Below, in pieces: positions 25,726 through 33,640 of a stretch of 64,000 nucleotides of DNA. The stretch is from positions 186,001 to 250,000 of the forward strand of contig CAAGAW010000009.1 in NCBI GenBank assembly GCA_900767465.1. The letters are read 5' to 3'. Each line of letters opens with the position of its first letter. Positions within the stretch are counted from its first letter, which is position 1. The notes under the pieces were generated by a model. It saw only the letters and a list, made by a program, of their open reading frames with translations. It did not search any database and had not been told where the DNA came from. Origin of the DNA: Clostridia bacterium (GTDB taxonomy: Bacteria > Bacillota > Clostridia > Christensenellales > Pumilibacteraceae). The position numbers and the translations under genes are program-made.

Positions 25726-26333
25726 AAGCGGTGATTTTTCTTAACGGCGAGTTCGATTCCGACCCTGTCGAGGCGGCAAAAGGTGCGGACTTTACCGTGT
25801 GCGCGGACGGCGCGTACGACTATCTTCGCGGCAGGATCGTCCCGACCGTGATTCTGGGCGACTTCGACAGCGTGTCGGAGCGCGACTTTCCGATCGGCAG
25901 CGAAGTTTTAACTTTTCCGCCCGAAAAAGACTTTACCGACGGACATCTCGCGATCGCGTGCGCGATAGAAAGGGGAGCGGACGAAATCGACGTTTACGGA
26001 GCGTTCGGCGGCGCGCGACCCGATCACGCGTACGCTAATTTGTCCCTTCTTTATCTGGGTAAAAAGAGAGGAGCATTCGTGCGGCTTATAAGCCGGAAAT
26101 GGCTCGCGATTCTTTGTAGCGAGAGATTTACCCAAAAAACGAAACCGGGCGGATATTTTTCGCTGGTACCGTTCTTCGAGTCCTCGCATATACTATCAAC
26201 GAAAGGGCTTAAGTACTCCGCTTGTGACGTGACGCTTTATCGCGAACAATCGCTCGGAATTTCAAACGAGGCGAAGGGCGACGTCGTCGAAGTCGATCTT
26301 AGCGGAGAAACGCTCGTATTTATCGAGAGGTGA
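25722..26333 (+). CDS. thiN: Thiamine diphosphokinase
   Basis: 203 residues, makes TPP from thiamine. FTVCADGAYDYL and ILGDFDSVSE are the family's nucleotide and Asp motifs; FPPEKDFTDGHLAI and GAFGGARPDHAYANLSLL follow. Lies between rpe and spoVM as in Bacillus. Its product TPP is the ligand of the riboswitch at 190-282. Confidence 0.95.
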   Translation: MKAVIFLNGEFDSDPVEAAKGADFTVCADGAYDYLRGRIVPTVILGDFDSVSERDFPIGSEVLTFPPEKDFTDGHLAIACAIERGADEIDVYGAFGGARPDHAYANLSLLYLGKKRGAFVRLISRKWLAILCSERFTQKTKPGGYFSLVPFFESSHILSTKGLKYSACDVTLYREQSLGISNEAKGDVVEVDLSGETLVFIER

Positions 26334-26337
26334 GGAT

Positions 26338-26427
26338 ATGAAGATTATTTGCGTAAAGGCTCCGCGGTTTCTTGCGGGACTTCTGAGAGCATTGTTTTTC
26401 GGAAAAGAGAAACGGACCCGTAACTGA
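26338..26427 (+). CDS. spoVM: Stage V sporulation protein M, coat-assembly anchor
   Basis: 29 residues, MKIICVKAPRFLAGLLRALF followed by a basic tail. It resembles B. subtilis SpoVM (26 residues) in length, amphipathic helix, the K-x-P-(K/R)-F-L-(G/A)-G pattern and its position right after thiN and before rpmB. SpoVM embeds in the curved forespore membrane and recruits the SpoIVA coat base. A GAGG site precedes the ATG. A terminator hairpin overlaps the stop codon. Confidence 0.92.
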   Translation: MKIICVKAPRFLAGLLRALFFGKEKRTRN

Positions 26428-26444
26428 TGCGGATCCGTTTTTTC
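26411..26444 (+). terminator. Terminator at the end of the yicC-spoVM gene run
   Basis: AACGGACCCG pairs with CGGATCCGTT (one mismatch) and is followed by TTTT. The left arm lies inside the last codons of spoVM. Confidence 0.75.
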
Positions 26445-26480
26445 GTACAAGCGCATAGGTGCGGGCGCGCGATTTAAAAC

Positions 26481-26509
26481 AAGAAAAAGAGCCGTCGTAA
26501 AACGGCTCC
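26481..26509 (-). terminator. rpmB terminator
   Basis: Read leftward, GAGCCGT and ACGGCTC form a stem followed by TTTTTCTTG. It lies 23 bases past the rpmB stop. Confidence 0.75.
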
Positions 26510-26531
26510 GCACAAAAGACTTTACTTTGCG

Positions 26532-26717
26532 TTAAGCGTTCTTGTTGATCGTTCTCATGCAGCGCGTGCAAACGTAATCGTTGGCTTTAAGACCTTCGAT
26601 TTCGCCGTTAGCCTTATGAAGATTCGCGCCGAAGGTGCGTTTCGTGTGGCGGTTGCTGTGACTTACGTTGTTGCCGCTTACTTTGCCTTTTCCGCATATA
26701 GCGCATACTTTGCTCAT
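26532..26717 (-). CDS. rpmB: 50S ribosomal protein L28, zinc-type
   Basis: 61 residues, MSKVCAICGKG with an internal HSNRHTKRTF motif. Two Cys pairs, CAIC and CTRC, make the zinc-ribbon (C+) form. The start is ATG 26717, behind a GGAGG site. Transcribed opposite to its neighbours and divergent from asp23, exactly as in B. subtilis. Confidence 0.97.
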   Translation of the reverse strand: MSKVCAICGKGKVSGNNVSHSNRHTKRTFGANLHKANGEIEGLKANDYVCTRCMRTINKNA

Positions 26718-26755
26718 AATGATACCTCCGAGGGTGTTTTTGGACTTACCTATAA

Positions 26756-26784
26756 AATATAGCACTTTTTGCAAAACTATGCAA
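26756..26784 (-). promoter_or_regulatory. rpmB promoter
   Basis: Minus strand -35 TTGCAT (26779-26784), 17-base spacer, -10 TATATT (26756-26761). Confidence 0.55.
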
Positions 26785-26886
26785 GCGAATTGCGTCGGTT
26801 TTGCAAATTTTTTTTGCTTTTAGGGCATATATAATGATATGGGAGGTATTTATTCGGGATTTTTTCGCAAAATACCCCTAAAACCC

Positions 26887-26921
26887 TTGCTTTTATATCC
26901 CGAATGTTATACAATGTATAA
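26887..26921 (+). promoter_or_regulatory. asp23-fakA promoter with an overlapping 7-1-7 palindrome
   Basis: -35 TTGCTT (26887-26892), 17-base spacer, -10 TACAAT (26910-26915). A perfect inverted repeat TTATACA-A-TGTATAA (26907-26921) covers the -10 box, a typical place for a repressor. The 7-1-7 geometry resembles Fur-family boxes, but the regulator is unknown. Confidence 0.6.
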
Positions 26922-26946
26922 GTAGGGAAAGCACGGAGGACAGCAA

Positions 26947-27297
26947 ATGAGCGTAAACACCGTTAATGCGTACGGACGAATCACCGTCACCGAAGAGGCT
27001 ATCTCGGAGGTTGCCGGTAAATCCGCCTCGGAATGTTACGGCGTCGTAGATCTCGTTTCCAAGAAACTGTCCGATAATATTTCCGATCTTTTCCGAAAAA
27101 GCAAACTCTCGCGCGGCGTTCGCGTTTTCACGAACGGCGACAGAGTGTACATCGACCTTTACGTCGTTATGAAGTACGGCGTGTCGATAGACGCGGTTGC
27201 GACGACTCTTAAAAAAACGGTAAAGTACGACGTGGAAAAATTTACCGGTATGGTCGTTGATACCGTAAACGTAAACGTGATAGGAATACGCGTATAG
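26947..27297 (+). CDS. Asp23/Gls24 family envelope stress protein (YloU-like)
   Basis: 116 residues. Asp23 core with GRITVTEEAISEVAGKSASE, VRVFTNGDRVYIDLYVVMKYG and the C-terminal VDTVNVNVIGIRV. GGAGG ribosome binding site. In Firmicutes this gene (yloU) is paired with fakA (yloV), as here with 52 bases between. Family members sit at the membrane or affect fatty-acid metabolism; the exact role is not settled. A second paralogue is at 46959. Confidence 0.9.
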   Translation: MSVNTVNAYGRITVTEEAISEVAGKSASECYGVVDLVSKKLSDNISDLFRKSKLSRGVRVFTNGDRVYIDLYVVMKYGVSIDAVATTLKKTVKYDVEKFTGMVVDTVNVNVIGIRV

Positions 27298-27349
27298 ATC
27301 CGATACGCGGTATTGATACTTTTCTTTTTAATTGCATTGGAGGAATATA

Positions 27350-28990
27350 ATGCAGAAGACCGTAAACGGCGCTTTGCTCCGTAAAATGATTTTAAACGGA
27401 GCGAAACTCCTTGATATAAACAAAGAACACGTAGACGCACTCAACGTCTTTCCCGTTCCCGACGGGGACACGGGTACGAACATGTCGCTGACTATGTTCT
27501 CGGCAGCCAAAGAAGTTTCGGCTTGCCCGAGCAACAATATAGACGATCTTTGCGGAGCGATGGCAAAAGGCGCGCTTCGCGGCGCACGCGGTAACAGCGG
27601 CGTTATACTGTCGCAGATTTTAAGAGGTATGGCGGACGTTCTTTCGACTGCGACCGGCGACATAAATTCCAAACTTTTCGCAAAAGGTCTCGCGAGGGGA
27701 ACGGAAGTTGCGTATAAAGCGGTTACCAAGCCGAAAGAGGGTACGATTCTTACCGTCGTTCGCGCGATGAGCGACCACGCGAAAAACATCACAAAGAAAA
27801 ACATCGACGTAGACGATTTCTTCAACAGCGTTATCGAGGCGGGCGAAGAAATGCTTAAAAAGACGCCGGAAATGCTTCCCGTGCTTGCTCAGGCGGGCGT
27901 TGTGGACGCAGGCGGTCGCGGACTTCTGATCGTGATGCAGGGTTTTTACCACGTGCTTTTGGGAACGGAAGACGTTTCTCTCGCGTTTGACGACAACGTT
28001 CAGATTTCGGACGACAAGTATTCGGAAAAATCGCATTTCGACTATAACGACCTTGCCGACATCGAATACGCTTATTGCACCGAGTTCTTTATTATCAATA
28101 TTTATAAAAAGACGACCGAGGCGGATATCGACAAATTCCGCGAGGACCTTATGAATATCGGCGACTGCGTACTCGTAATCGGCGACCTCAGTATGGTAAA
28201 GGTGCACGTTCATACCAACGAACCCGGACTCGCGCTTACTTACGCTCTTCGTCTCGGCGAACTCGACAAACTTAAAATCGAGAACATGCTCGAGCAGAAC
28301 CGCGCGCTCATCGGTAAAAAGAAAGAAGAACTTAAACCGTTCGGAGTCGTATCGGTTTGCGCCGGCGCCGGTCTTTCCACCATATTCAAGGATCTTCTTA
28401 CCGACACCGTAATCGAAGGCGGTCAGACGATGAATCCCAGCGCGGACGATATCGCTCAGGCTTGCGACAAGGTTCAGGCAAAAGACGTGTTCGTTCTTCC
28501 AAACAACAAAAACATCATTCTTGCGGCAGAGCAGGCAAAAGCGCTCTCGAAACGCAAACTTCACATTATTCCGTCGCGCAATATTCCGCAGGGACTCGCC
28601 GCAATGCTTGCGTTCAATCCCGAAGATACCGTTACCGCAAACGAGAACAATATGATCGAAGCGATGCAGACGGTTCGCGCCGGTCAGGTTACCTACGCCG
28701 TACGCAGTACACAGGTTGACGGATTCGACCTTAAAGAAGGCGACATCATCGGAATCAACTCCAAAGAGATCGTTGCCAAGGGCGAAAGCGTAAACAAGGT
28801 TACCGAGCAGCTTATCGACCGTATGATGGATAAAAACACGACAACCGTAACTCTTTACTTCGGAAATAACGTTACCGAAGAGGAGGCGAACGGGATCGCG
28901 GCGGTTATCGCGGAAAAATATCCGCGTTGCGACGTAGATACTTATTTCGGCGGTCAGCCGCTTTACTACTACATCGTTTCGCTCGAATAA
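27350..28990 (+). CDS. fakA: Fatty acid kinase ATP-binding subunit FakA (DhaL/DegV-like)
   Basis: 546 residues. The N-terminal DhaL-type kinase domain has NVFPVPDGDTGTNMSLT (Asp ligands for Mg-ATP) and GARGNSGVILSQ, to about residue 200. The middle and C-terminal regions are the FakA-type DAK1-like domain (HVHTNEPG, LPNNKNIILAAEQA, IPSRNIPQGLAA). FakA phosphorylates fatty acids bound by FakB (DegV) proteins for phospholipid synthesis. The start is ATG 27350 behind GGAGG; an upstream in-frame start is weaker. No fakB is next to it. Confidence 0.93.
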   Translation: MQKTVNGALLRKMILNGAKLLDINKEHVDALNVFPVPDGDTGTNMSLTMFSAAKEVSACPSNNIDDLCGAMAKGALRGARGNSGVILSQILRGMADVLSTATGDINSKLFAKGLARGTEVAYKAVTKPKEGTILTVVRAMSDHAKNITKKNIDVDDFFNSVIEAGEEMLKKTPEMLPVLAQAGVVDAGGRGLLIVMQGFYHVLLGTEDVSLAFDDNVQISDDKYSEKSHFDYNDLADIEYAYCTEFFIINIYKKTTEADIDKFREDLMNIGDCVLVIGDLSMVKVHVHTNEPGLALTYALRLGELDKLKIENMLEQNRALIGKKKEELKPFGVVSVCAGAGLSTIFKDLLTDTVIEGGQTMNPSADDIAQACDKVQAKDVFVLPNNKNIILAAEQAKALSKRKLHIIPSRNIPQGLAAMLAFNPEDTVTANENNMIEAMQTVRAGQVTYAVRSTQVDGFDLKEGDIIGINSKEIVAKGESVNKVTEQLIDRMMDKNTTTVTLYFGNNVTEEEANGIAAVIAEKYPRCDVDTYFGGQPLYYYIVSLE

Positions 28991-29003
28991 TCGGGTAGTG
29001 AAG

Positions 29004-29203
29004 TTTTCCACAAAGACAGCGAAATTCAAAAGTTATCCACACAATGTGGATAACTTTTTGCTTACAATTTTACTCCGTGAAACGTTGTGAAACACATGTT
29101 AAACAATTTTGTGGAAAATCTTTGTTGATTGTGGATAAGTCTGTGGATAACTTTTGACTTCTTTTTACATTTTATATTCGCAAAATTAACGCCCGGTGGA
29201 TAA
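29004..29203. other. DnaA-box cluster between fakA and recG
   Basis: Four perfect 9-base DnaA boxes (TTATCCACA or complement) lie at 29033-29041, 29045-29053, 29130-29138 and 29142-29150. Two one-mismatch boxes (TTTTCCACA type) are at 29004-29012 and 29110-29118, and GGTGGATAA at 29195-29203. The first perfect pair is head to head around a 3-base spacer. An AT-rich segment (29150-29190) adjoins. This spans the whole 217-base gap; no gene or terminator is otherwise visible. It could be a DnaA titration or regulatory cluster or an origin. Confidence 0.8.
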
Positions 29204-29207
29204 AAAT

Positions 29208-31202
29208 ATGGAATTTCGTGAGATAAAAGGATTCGGCGAAAAGCGTATCGCGCTTATGAAAGAGGCGGGTTTTGACAGCCCTGCCGACCTTTTGACGTAT
29301 TTTCCGGCGCGGTATATCGACACGGCGCACCTTACCGATCTTAACGCCGCGTGTGAGGGCGACAGAGTCGTGATACTCGCGTCATCCGCCGAAAAACCGA
29401 AATATGCGCGCATAAGAAAAACGCTGGGCGTGGTTAAAGCGAAGTTCGTTTACGACGGTAAAACGGTCTGGTGCAGTTGGTTCAATCAACCGTATATGGT
29501 CAAAAACGTTATCCCCGACAGGTACTATTATATTTGCGGTAAATTAAAAAAATTCAAATCGACGTTCGAGATCGTTGCGCCGACGCTTTTGCCGTTCGAC
29601 GGTAACGAAAACCGCGTCGTTCCCGTTTATAGACCGATAGGAAAAGTGAGCGGTAAACTCGTAGGCGAGGCTGTGAGTAAGGCTCTCGAGCGGGTTAAAG
29701 TCGAGGGATACATTCCGCCCGTCGTCGCCGAAAAATACGGCATAGGACGCGTGGACGAAGCGGTGCGGAATATGCACGCTCCGAAAAGAATCGGGGACGT
29801 GACGACGGCAAAACGTACCATTTCGATCGAAAAACTCGCTTACAATCTTTGCGCGTACTCGCTCGTAAAAAGTTCGGCGGCAGACAAGCCGTTCCGTTAC
29901 GGCGACAGCACCGACGAACTTAACGCAGCGATTTCGTCGCTTCCGTATTCGCTTACTCCCGCACAAAAATCCGCGCTCGGCGATATAATAAAAGGTATGC
30001 GCTCGCGCGAAAAAACGAACTTTCTGGTCGAGGGCGACGTAGGTTCGGGAAAAACGATAGTCGCTTTTCTTGCGATGTATTATGCCGCGCTTAACGGCTA
30101 TCAGGCGGCGCTTATGTGTCCTACCGAAATACTCGCGCGTCAGCATTTCCGCAACGCTTTGAAATTTTTTACCGAAAAGGGCGTGACCTGCGCCTTCTTA
30201 TCGGGCTCGGTTACGGGGGCGGCGCGGGCGAAAACTCTCGCAGATCTCGAAAGCGGCGCGGCAAGCCTTGCGTTCGGAACGCACGCGCTGCTCGGCGACG
30301 ACGTGATTTTCAACGCGCTTTCGCTCGTAATTACGGACGAGCAGCATCGGTTCGGAGTCGCGCAACGCGGCAAACTCGAAAACAAGTCCGAAGGCGCGGA
30401 TACCGTCGTAATGTCCGCAACGCCCATTCCGCGTACGCTCGCGCTCACGCTTTACGGCGAACTCGGTCTCGTCGAAATGAAAGGCGTTCCGGCGAGAAAG
30501 GCAAGGACGACAACGCGCTTCGTTCCGCACGGGAAAGAAGAGGATATGTGGGAATACGTGCGTACCCGGGCGGAGAACGGCGAGCAGACTTTCGTGGTTG
30601 CGCCGCGAATATCGGGAGACGAAGAAGACGAAACGGAAGGCGCGACCGAGATCTACGAAAAACGCAAAAAGTCGCTTGGTAATAAAGCCGCGCTTTTGCA
30701 CGGAAAGATGAAAGATCGCGAAAAAGACGATATTATGTCCGCGTTCGCCCGCGGCGAAATCGCCGTTCTTATAGCAACGTCCGTGGTAGAAGTAGGCATC
30801 GACGTTCCCAACGCAACGACCATGATCGTGTACGACGCCGAGCGGTTCGGACTCAGCCAACTTCACCAACTTCGCGGCAGAGTGGGACGCGGCGACAAGG
30901 ACTCGTATTGCTTTATATTGTCGGATAACGACTCGCCCGAAACGCGCGCAAGACTCGATTATTTCACGGATAATACGGACGGATTCGCGCTTGCCGAGTA
31001 TGATTACCGCGTGCGTGGCGGAGGCGATTTTATAGGCGTAAACCAGCACGGCGAGAGCGCGTACGACCTCACGCCCGAACTCGTTGCCGCCGCTTCCGCG
31101 ATCAAAAAAGAAATGCTCGGATACCCGTCCGTCGTGGAAAAAATAGCATCTACCATAACCGACAATAAGTACGAGTATATCAGCCGTCTTACATTAAATT
31201 AA
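29208..31202 (+). CDS. recG: ATP-dependent DNA helicase RecG
   Basis: 664 residues, branch-migration helicase acting on stalled forks and Holliday junctions. Wedge domain in the N-terminal third; Walker A VEGDVGSGKTIVAF (near 280); DEQH (VITDEQHRFGVAQRG, near 373); PRTLALTLYGEL; late motifs QLHQLRGRVGRGDKDSYC and the TRG-region GGGDFIGVNQHG. Start taken at ATG 29208 with GGTGG 8 bases upstream; an in-frame GTG at 29196 is an alternative. In Bacillus recG also lies downstream of yloV. Confidence 0.96.
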   Translation: MEFREIKGFGEKRIALMKEAGFDSPADLLTYFPARYIDTAHLTDLNAACEGDRVVILASSAEKPKYARIRKTLGVVKAKFVYDGKTVWCSWFNQPYMVKNVIPDRYYYICGKLKKFKSTFEIVAPTLLPFDGNENRVVPVYRPIGKVSGKLVGEAVSKALERVKVEGYIPPVVAEKYGIGRVDEAVRNMHAPKRIGDVTTAKRTISIEKLAYNLCAYSLVKSSAADKPFRYGDSTDELNAAISSLPYSLTPAQKSALGDIIKGMRSREKTNFLVEGDVGSGKTIVAFLAMYYAALNGYQAALMCPTEILARQHFRNALKFFTEKGVTCAFLSGSVTGAARAKTLADLESGAASLAFGTHALLGDDVIFNALSLVITDEQHRFGVAQRGKLENKSEGADTVVMSATPIPRTLALTLYGELGLVEMKGVPARKARTTTRFVPHGKEEDMWEYVRTRAENGEQTFVVAPRISGDEEDETEGATEIYEKRKKSLGNKAALLHGKMKDREKDDIMSAFARGEIAVLIATSVVEVGIDVPNATTMIVYDAERFGLSQLHQLRGRVGRGDKDSYCFILSDNDSPETRARLDYFTDNTDGFALAEYDYRVRGGGDFIGVNQHGESAYDLTPELVAAASAIKKEMLGYPSVVEKIASTITDNKYEYISRLTLN

Positions 31203-31261
31203 AATTTGTCGCATACATGAAAAATTTTTCGCCGAAGTGGCAAATACTACGCTTATAACGC

Positions 31262-31317
31262 TTGACAAAATCGAGTCTGCGGTATTATAATACAGATACC
31301 ATAGTGAAAAGGTAGGG
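31262..31317 (+). promoter_or_regulatory. isc operon promoter and probable IscR operator
   Basis: Perfect -35 TTGACA (31262-31267), 18-base spacer, perfect -10 TATAAT (31286-31291). A dyad TACC-N10-GGTA (31297-31314) follows at the predicted transcription start and its right half runs into the ribosome binding site (GGTAGGG). The A-T-A-C-C half-site resembles Rrf2/IscR operators, so autoregulation is likely. Confidence 0.7.
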
Positions 31318-31325
31318 ATTAAGAA

Positions 31326-31733
31326 TTGAAACTGTCCACAAGAGCCAGATACGGACTCAGAGTCGCCTTTTTACTCGGGGTGGCGAAACAGGATTCGCCG
31401 GTGTCGCTTCCGACGCTCGTAAAGCAAACCAACCTCAGCGAAAAGTACCTCGAACAACTTATAGGTATGCTTCGGCGGGGAGGGGTTGTCGAGAGCGTAA
31501 GGGGCGCAAACGGCGGTTATTATCTGTCGAAACCCGCCGACGCGACGACCGTAAAAGAAGTTTTGGTTGCGCTCGACGACGCGTTTGACATAGCGGACTG
31601 CTGCAGCGGAAAATGTCCGGACGAATATTGCCCGAACAAAACGATTTTCAAAAGGCTTTACGACGGTATCGACGGGATTTTATCCTCGACCACGATAAGC
31701 GATATGATAAAAGATTACAGTTGTGTGAGGTAA
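31326..31733 (+). CDS. iscR: Rrf2-family iron-sulfur regulator IscR
   Basis: 135 residues, TTG start. Winged-helix start MKLSTRARYGLRVAFLLG, with the recognition region TNLSEKYLEQLIGMLRRGG and wing VRGANGGYYL. Three cysteines in CSGKCPDEYC plus a preceding Cys fit the [2Fe-2S] ligand loop of IscR. Followed by iscS and iscU at 1-base spacing and short overlap, so it probably senses Fe-S status for that operon. Confidence 0.93.
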   Translation: MKLSTRARYGLRVAFLLGVAKQDSPVSLPTLVKQTNLSEKYLEQLIGMLRRGGVVESVRGANGGYYLSKPADATTVKEVLVALDDAFDIADCCSGKCPDEYCPNKTIFKRLYDGIDGILSSTTISDMIKDYSCVR

Positions 31734-31734
31734 T

Positions 31735-32922
31735 ATGAACAGAATCTATCTCGATCATTCGGCGACGACACCGCTCGATCCCGAAGTGCTTAAAAAAATG
31801 ACGCCGTACTTTACCGATATTTTCGGTAACGCAAGCAGTATGCACGGATTCGGACAAGAGGGCGCGTACGCGGTAGACAAGGCACGACGTAAAATCGCCG
31901 GACTTATCGGCGCGAAACCCAACGAAATTTATTTCACTTCGGGAGGAACCGAAGCGGATAACTGGGCGATAAAGGGCATGGCGCTTAAGATGCGCGGCAA
32001 GTGCAACAAGATAATCACGAGCGCGATCGAACACGCCGCGATAATGGAATCCTGCCATCAGGTTCAGAAAGAACTCGGTTACGAAATCGTTTATCTGCCC
32101 GTCGGGAAACGCGGAATCGTCGACCCCGAAGACCTTAAAAAGGCAATCGACGATAAAACCGCGCTCGTCTCGATTATGACGGCGAATAACGAAATCGGAA
32201 CGATTCAGCCGATTCGCGACCTTGCCGCGATCGCGCGCGAAAAAGGCGTGTTCTTCCATACCGACGCGGTTCAGGCAATGGGTTCGATCCCGATGAACGT
32301 AAACGACCTCGGCGTGGATATGATGTCTTTTTCGGGACATAAATTCTACGGACCGAAAGGAATCGGCGTGTTGTATATCCGTGGCGGCGTAAAGCCCGAA
32401 AGGTTTATGACGGGCGGACATCAGGAGCGCACGATGCGCGGCGGTACCACCAACGTTCCGTCGGTAGTCGGAATCGCGGAGGCTCTCGATATTGCCGTAC
32501 GCGACCTCGACAAAAATTACGCTTACATCAAATCCCTTCGCGACCGTTTCGTTTCGCGCGTCAAAACCGAAATCCCTTACGTGTTTTATAACGGAGACGA
32601 GAACGAGAGACTTCCGCAGAACGCGAATTTTTCGTTCGAGTACATCGAGGGCGAGAGCATACTGATGTCGCTCGATCTTGCCGGAATCGCGACCTCGTCC
32701 GGATCGGCTTGCTCGTCCGGTTCTCTCGAACCGTCGCACGTACTGCTTGCGACAGGACTTCCGATCGAAATCGCTCACGGATCGATAAGATTCAGTTTCG
32801 GCAAGCACAACATTATGGAAGAGGTGGACTATACGGTGGACGAACTTAAAAAAATAGTAAACAAACTGCGCGCAATGTCGCCGCTTTTCAACGAGATAAA
32901 AGGAGCAAACGCAAATGTATAA
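31735..32922 (+). CDS. iscS: Cysteine desulfurase
   Basis: 395 residues, PLP enzyme that provides persulfide sulfur for Fe-S assembly. Starts YLDHSATTPLD; HTDAVQAMGSIP carries the PLP aspartate; SGHKFYGPKG has the PLP lysine (near residue 205). The catalytic Cys is in TSSGSACSSGSLEPSHVL (near 327). Extended loop typical of NifS/IscS group I. Overlaps the following iscU. Confidence 0.95.
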   Translation: MNRIYLDHSATTPLDPEVLKKMTPYFTDIFGNASSMHGFGQEGAYAVDKARRKIAGLIGAKPNEIYFTSGGTEADNWAIKGMALKMRGKCNKIITSAIEHAAIMESCHQVQKELGYEIVYLPVGKRGIVDPEDLKKAIDDKTALVSIMTANNEIGTIQPIRDLAAIAREKGVFFHTDAVQAMGSIPMNVNDLGVDMMSFSGHKFYGPKGIGVLYIRGGVKPERFMTGGHQERTMRGGTTNVPSVVGIAEALDIAVRDLDKNYAYIKSLRDRFVSRVKTEIPYVFYNGDENERLPQNANFSFEYIEGESILMSLDLAGIATSSGSACSSGSLEPSHVLLATGLPIEIAHGSIRFSFGKHNIMEEVDYTVDELKKIVNKLRAMSPLFNEIKGANANV

Positions 32923-33301
32923 CGAAAAAGTAATCAACGAATTCCGTAACCCGCAAAATATGGGCGAGATGGAAGACGCAAACGCGGTAGGCACGGTGGG
33001 CAACGCTACTTGCGGCGATATTATGAAAATCTATATGAAGATCGAGGACAATATCATTAAGGACGTAAGTTTCCAGACGTTCGGCTGTACCGCTGCGATA
33101 GCGACTTCGTCGATCGCAACGTCCATGATTAAAGGCAAAACGGTCGACGAGGCTCTTAAACTCACCAACGCCGAAGTCGTCGAAAAACTCGGCGGACTTC
33201 CCCCTCAGAAACTGCATTGCTCGGTTCTTGCGGAAGAAGCGATCAAAGCCGCGGTAAACGATTACCTGAAAAAGTATAAAATCGAACATCCGGACAAATA
33301 G
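32915..33301 (+). CDS. iscU: Iron-sulfur cluster scaffold protein IscU/NifU
   Basis: 128 residues. All three cluster cysteines are present in GNATCGD, FGCTAAIA and LHCSVLAEEA, with the Asp two residues after the first Cys. NifU N-terminal-type scaffold, standard length. It overlaps iscS by 8 bases. No hscA, hscB or fdx follows, the normal minimal Clostridial isc set. Confidence 0.95.
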   Translation: MYNEKVINEFRNPQNMGEMEDANAVGTVGNATCGDIMKIYMKIEDNIIKDVSFQTFGCTAAIATSSIATSMIKGKTVDEALKLTNAEVVEKLGGLPPQKLHCSVLAEEAIKAAVNDYLKKYKIEHPDK

Positions 33302-33373
33302 GTAAAATTTAACTGCGCCGGAATCGACGAAAGTTTGCGTTTTTTGCGCAAACTAAAATCGGGAGGTGCGAAG

Positions 33374-33541
33374 ATGAAGGACCTTATGATAGGACTTGCC
33401 GTCGGCGCGATAGCCGGAATGGCAGTCGCCGCTACGCCGAAAGCGCAAAAACTAATCGGCGAAGCAAAGCGGAAGGTAGCCGAAAAAGCCGGACAGATGA
33501 AATCCGACGGTTGCGGCTGCGGTTGCGGTATGAACGAGTAA
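33374..33541 (+). CDS. Small YtxH-like membrane protein with a Cys-Gly tail
   Basis: 55 residues, MKDLMIGLAVGAIAGMAVAA then a Lys/Ala helix and the tail CGCGCGMNE. The start is ATG 33374 behind a very strong GGGAGG site. One N-terminal glycine-rich membrane segment and a helical body resemble the YtxH-like group. The three closely spaced Cys could bind metal. It lies after iscU (gap 72 bases), so it may belong to the isc transcript. Function unknown. Confidence 0.75.
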   Translation: MKDLMIGLAVGAIAGMAVAATPKAQKLIGEAKRKVAEKAGQMKSDGCGCGCGMNE

Positions 33542-33550
33542 ACTCAGGTA

Positions 33551-33586
33551 AATGCGATCGCGCGTATATTTGCGGTCGCATTTTTC
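33551..33586 (+). terminator. Terminator of the isc operon region
   Basis: AATGCGATCGC pairs with GCGGTCGCATT (one wobble), followed by TTTTT. Confidence 0.8.
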
Positions 33587-33606
33587 CGAAAACGTGCCAA
33601 AAAATT

Positions 33607-33634
33607 TTGACTTTCGGAAAAAATGTGTTATAAT
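33607..33634 (+). promoter_or_regulatory. ruvX promoter, start codon at the predicted +1
   Basis: -35 TTGACT (33607-33612), 16-base spacer, perfect TATAAT (33629-33634). The ruvX ATG at 33641 is 6 bases past the -10 box and has no Shine-Dalgarno sequence, so the message is probably leaderless. Confidence 0.7.
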
Positions 33635-33640
33635 AACCGT

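Noticed and set aside
27620..29029. 469-codon minus-strand frame opposite fakA
   Set aside because: Antisense to a conserved gene and running into the DnaA-box region without a start signal.
33332..33353. Hairpin AGTTTGCG/CGCAAACT after iscU
   Set aside because: No T-run follows, so it is not an intrinsic terminator. It may only shape the leader of the small Cys-tailed gene.
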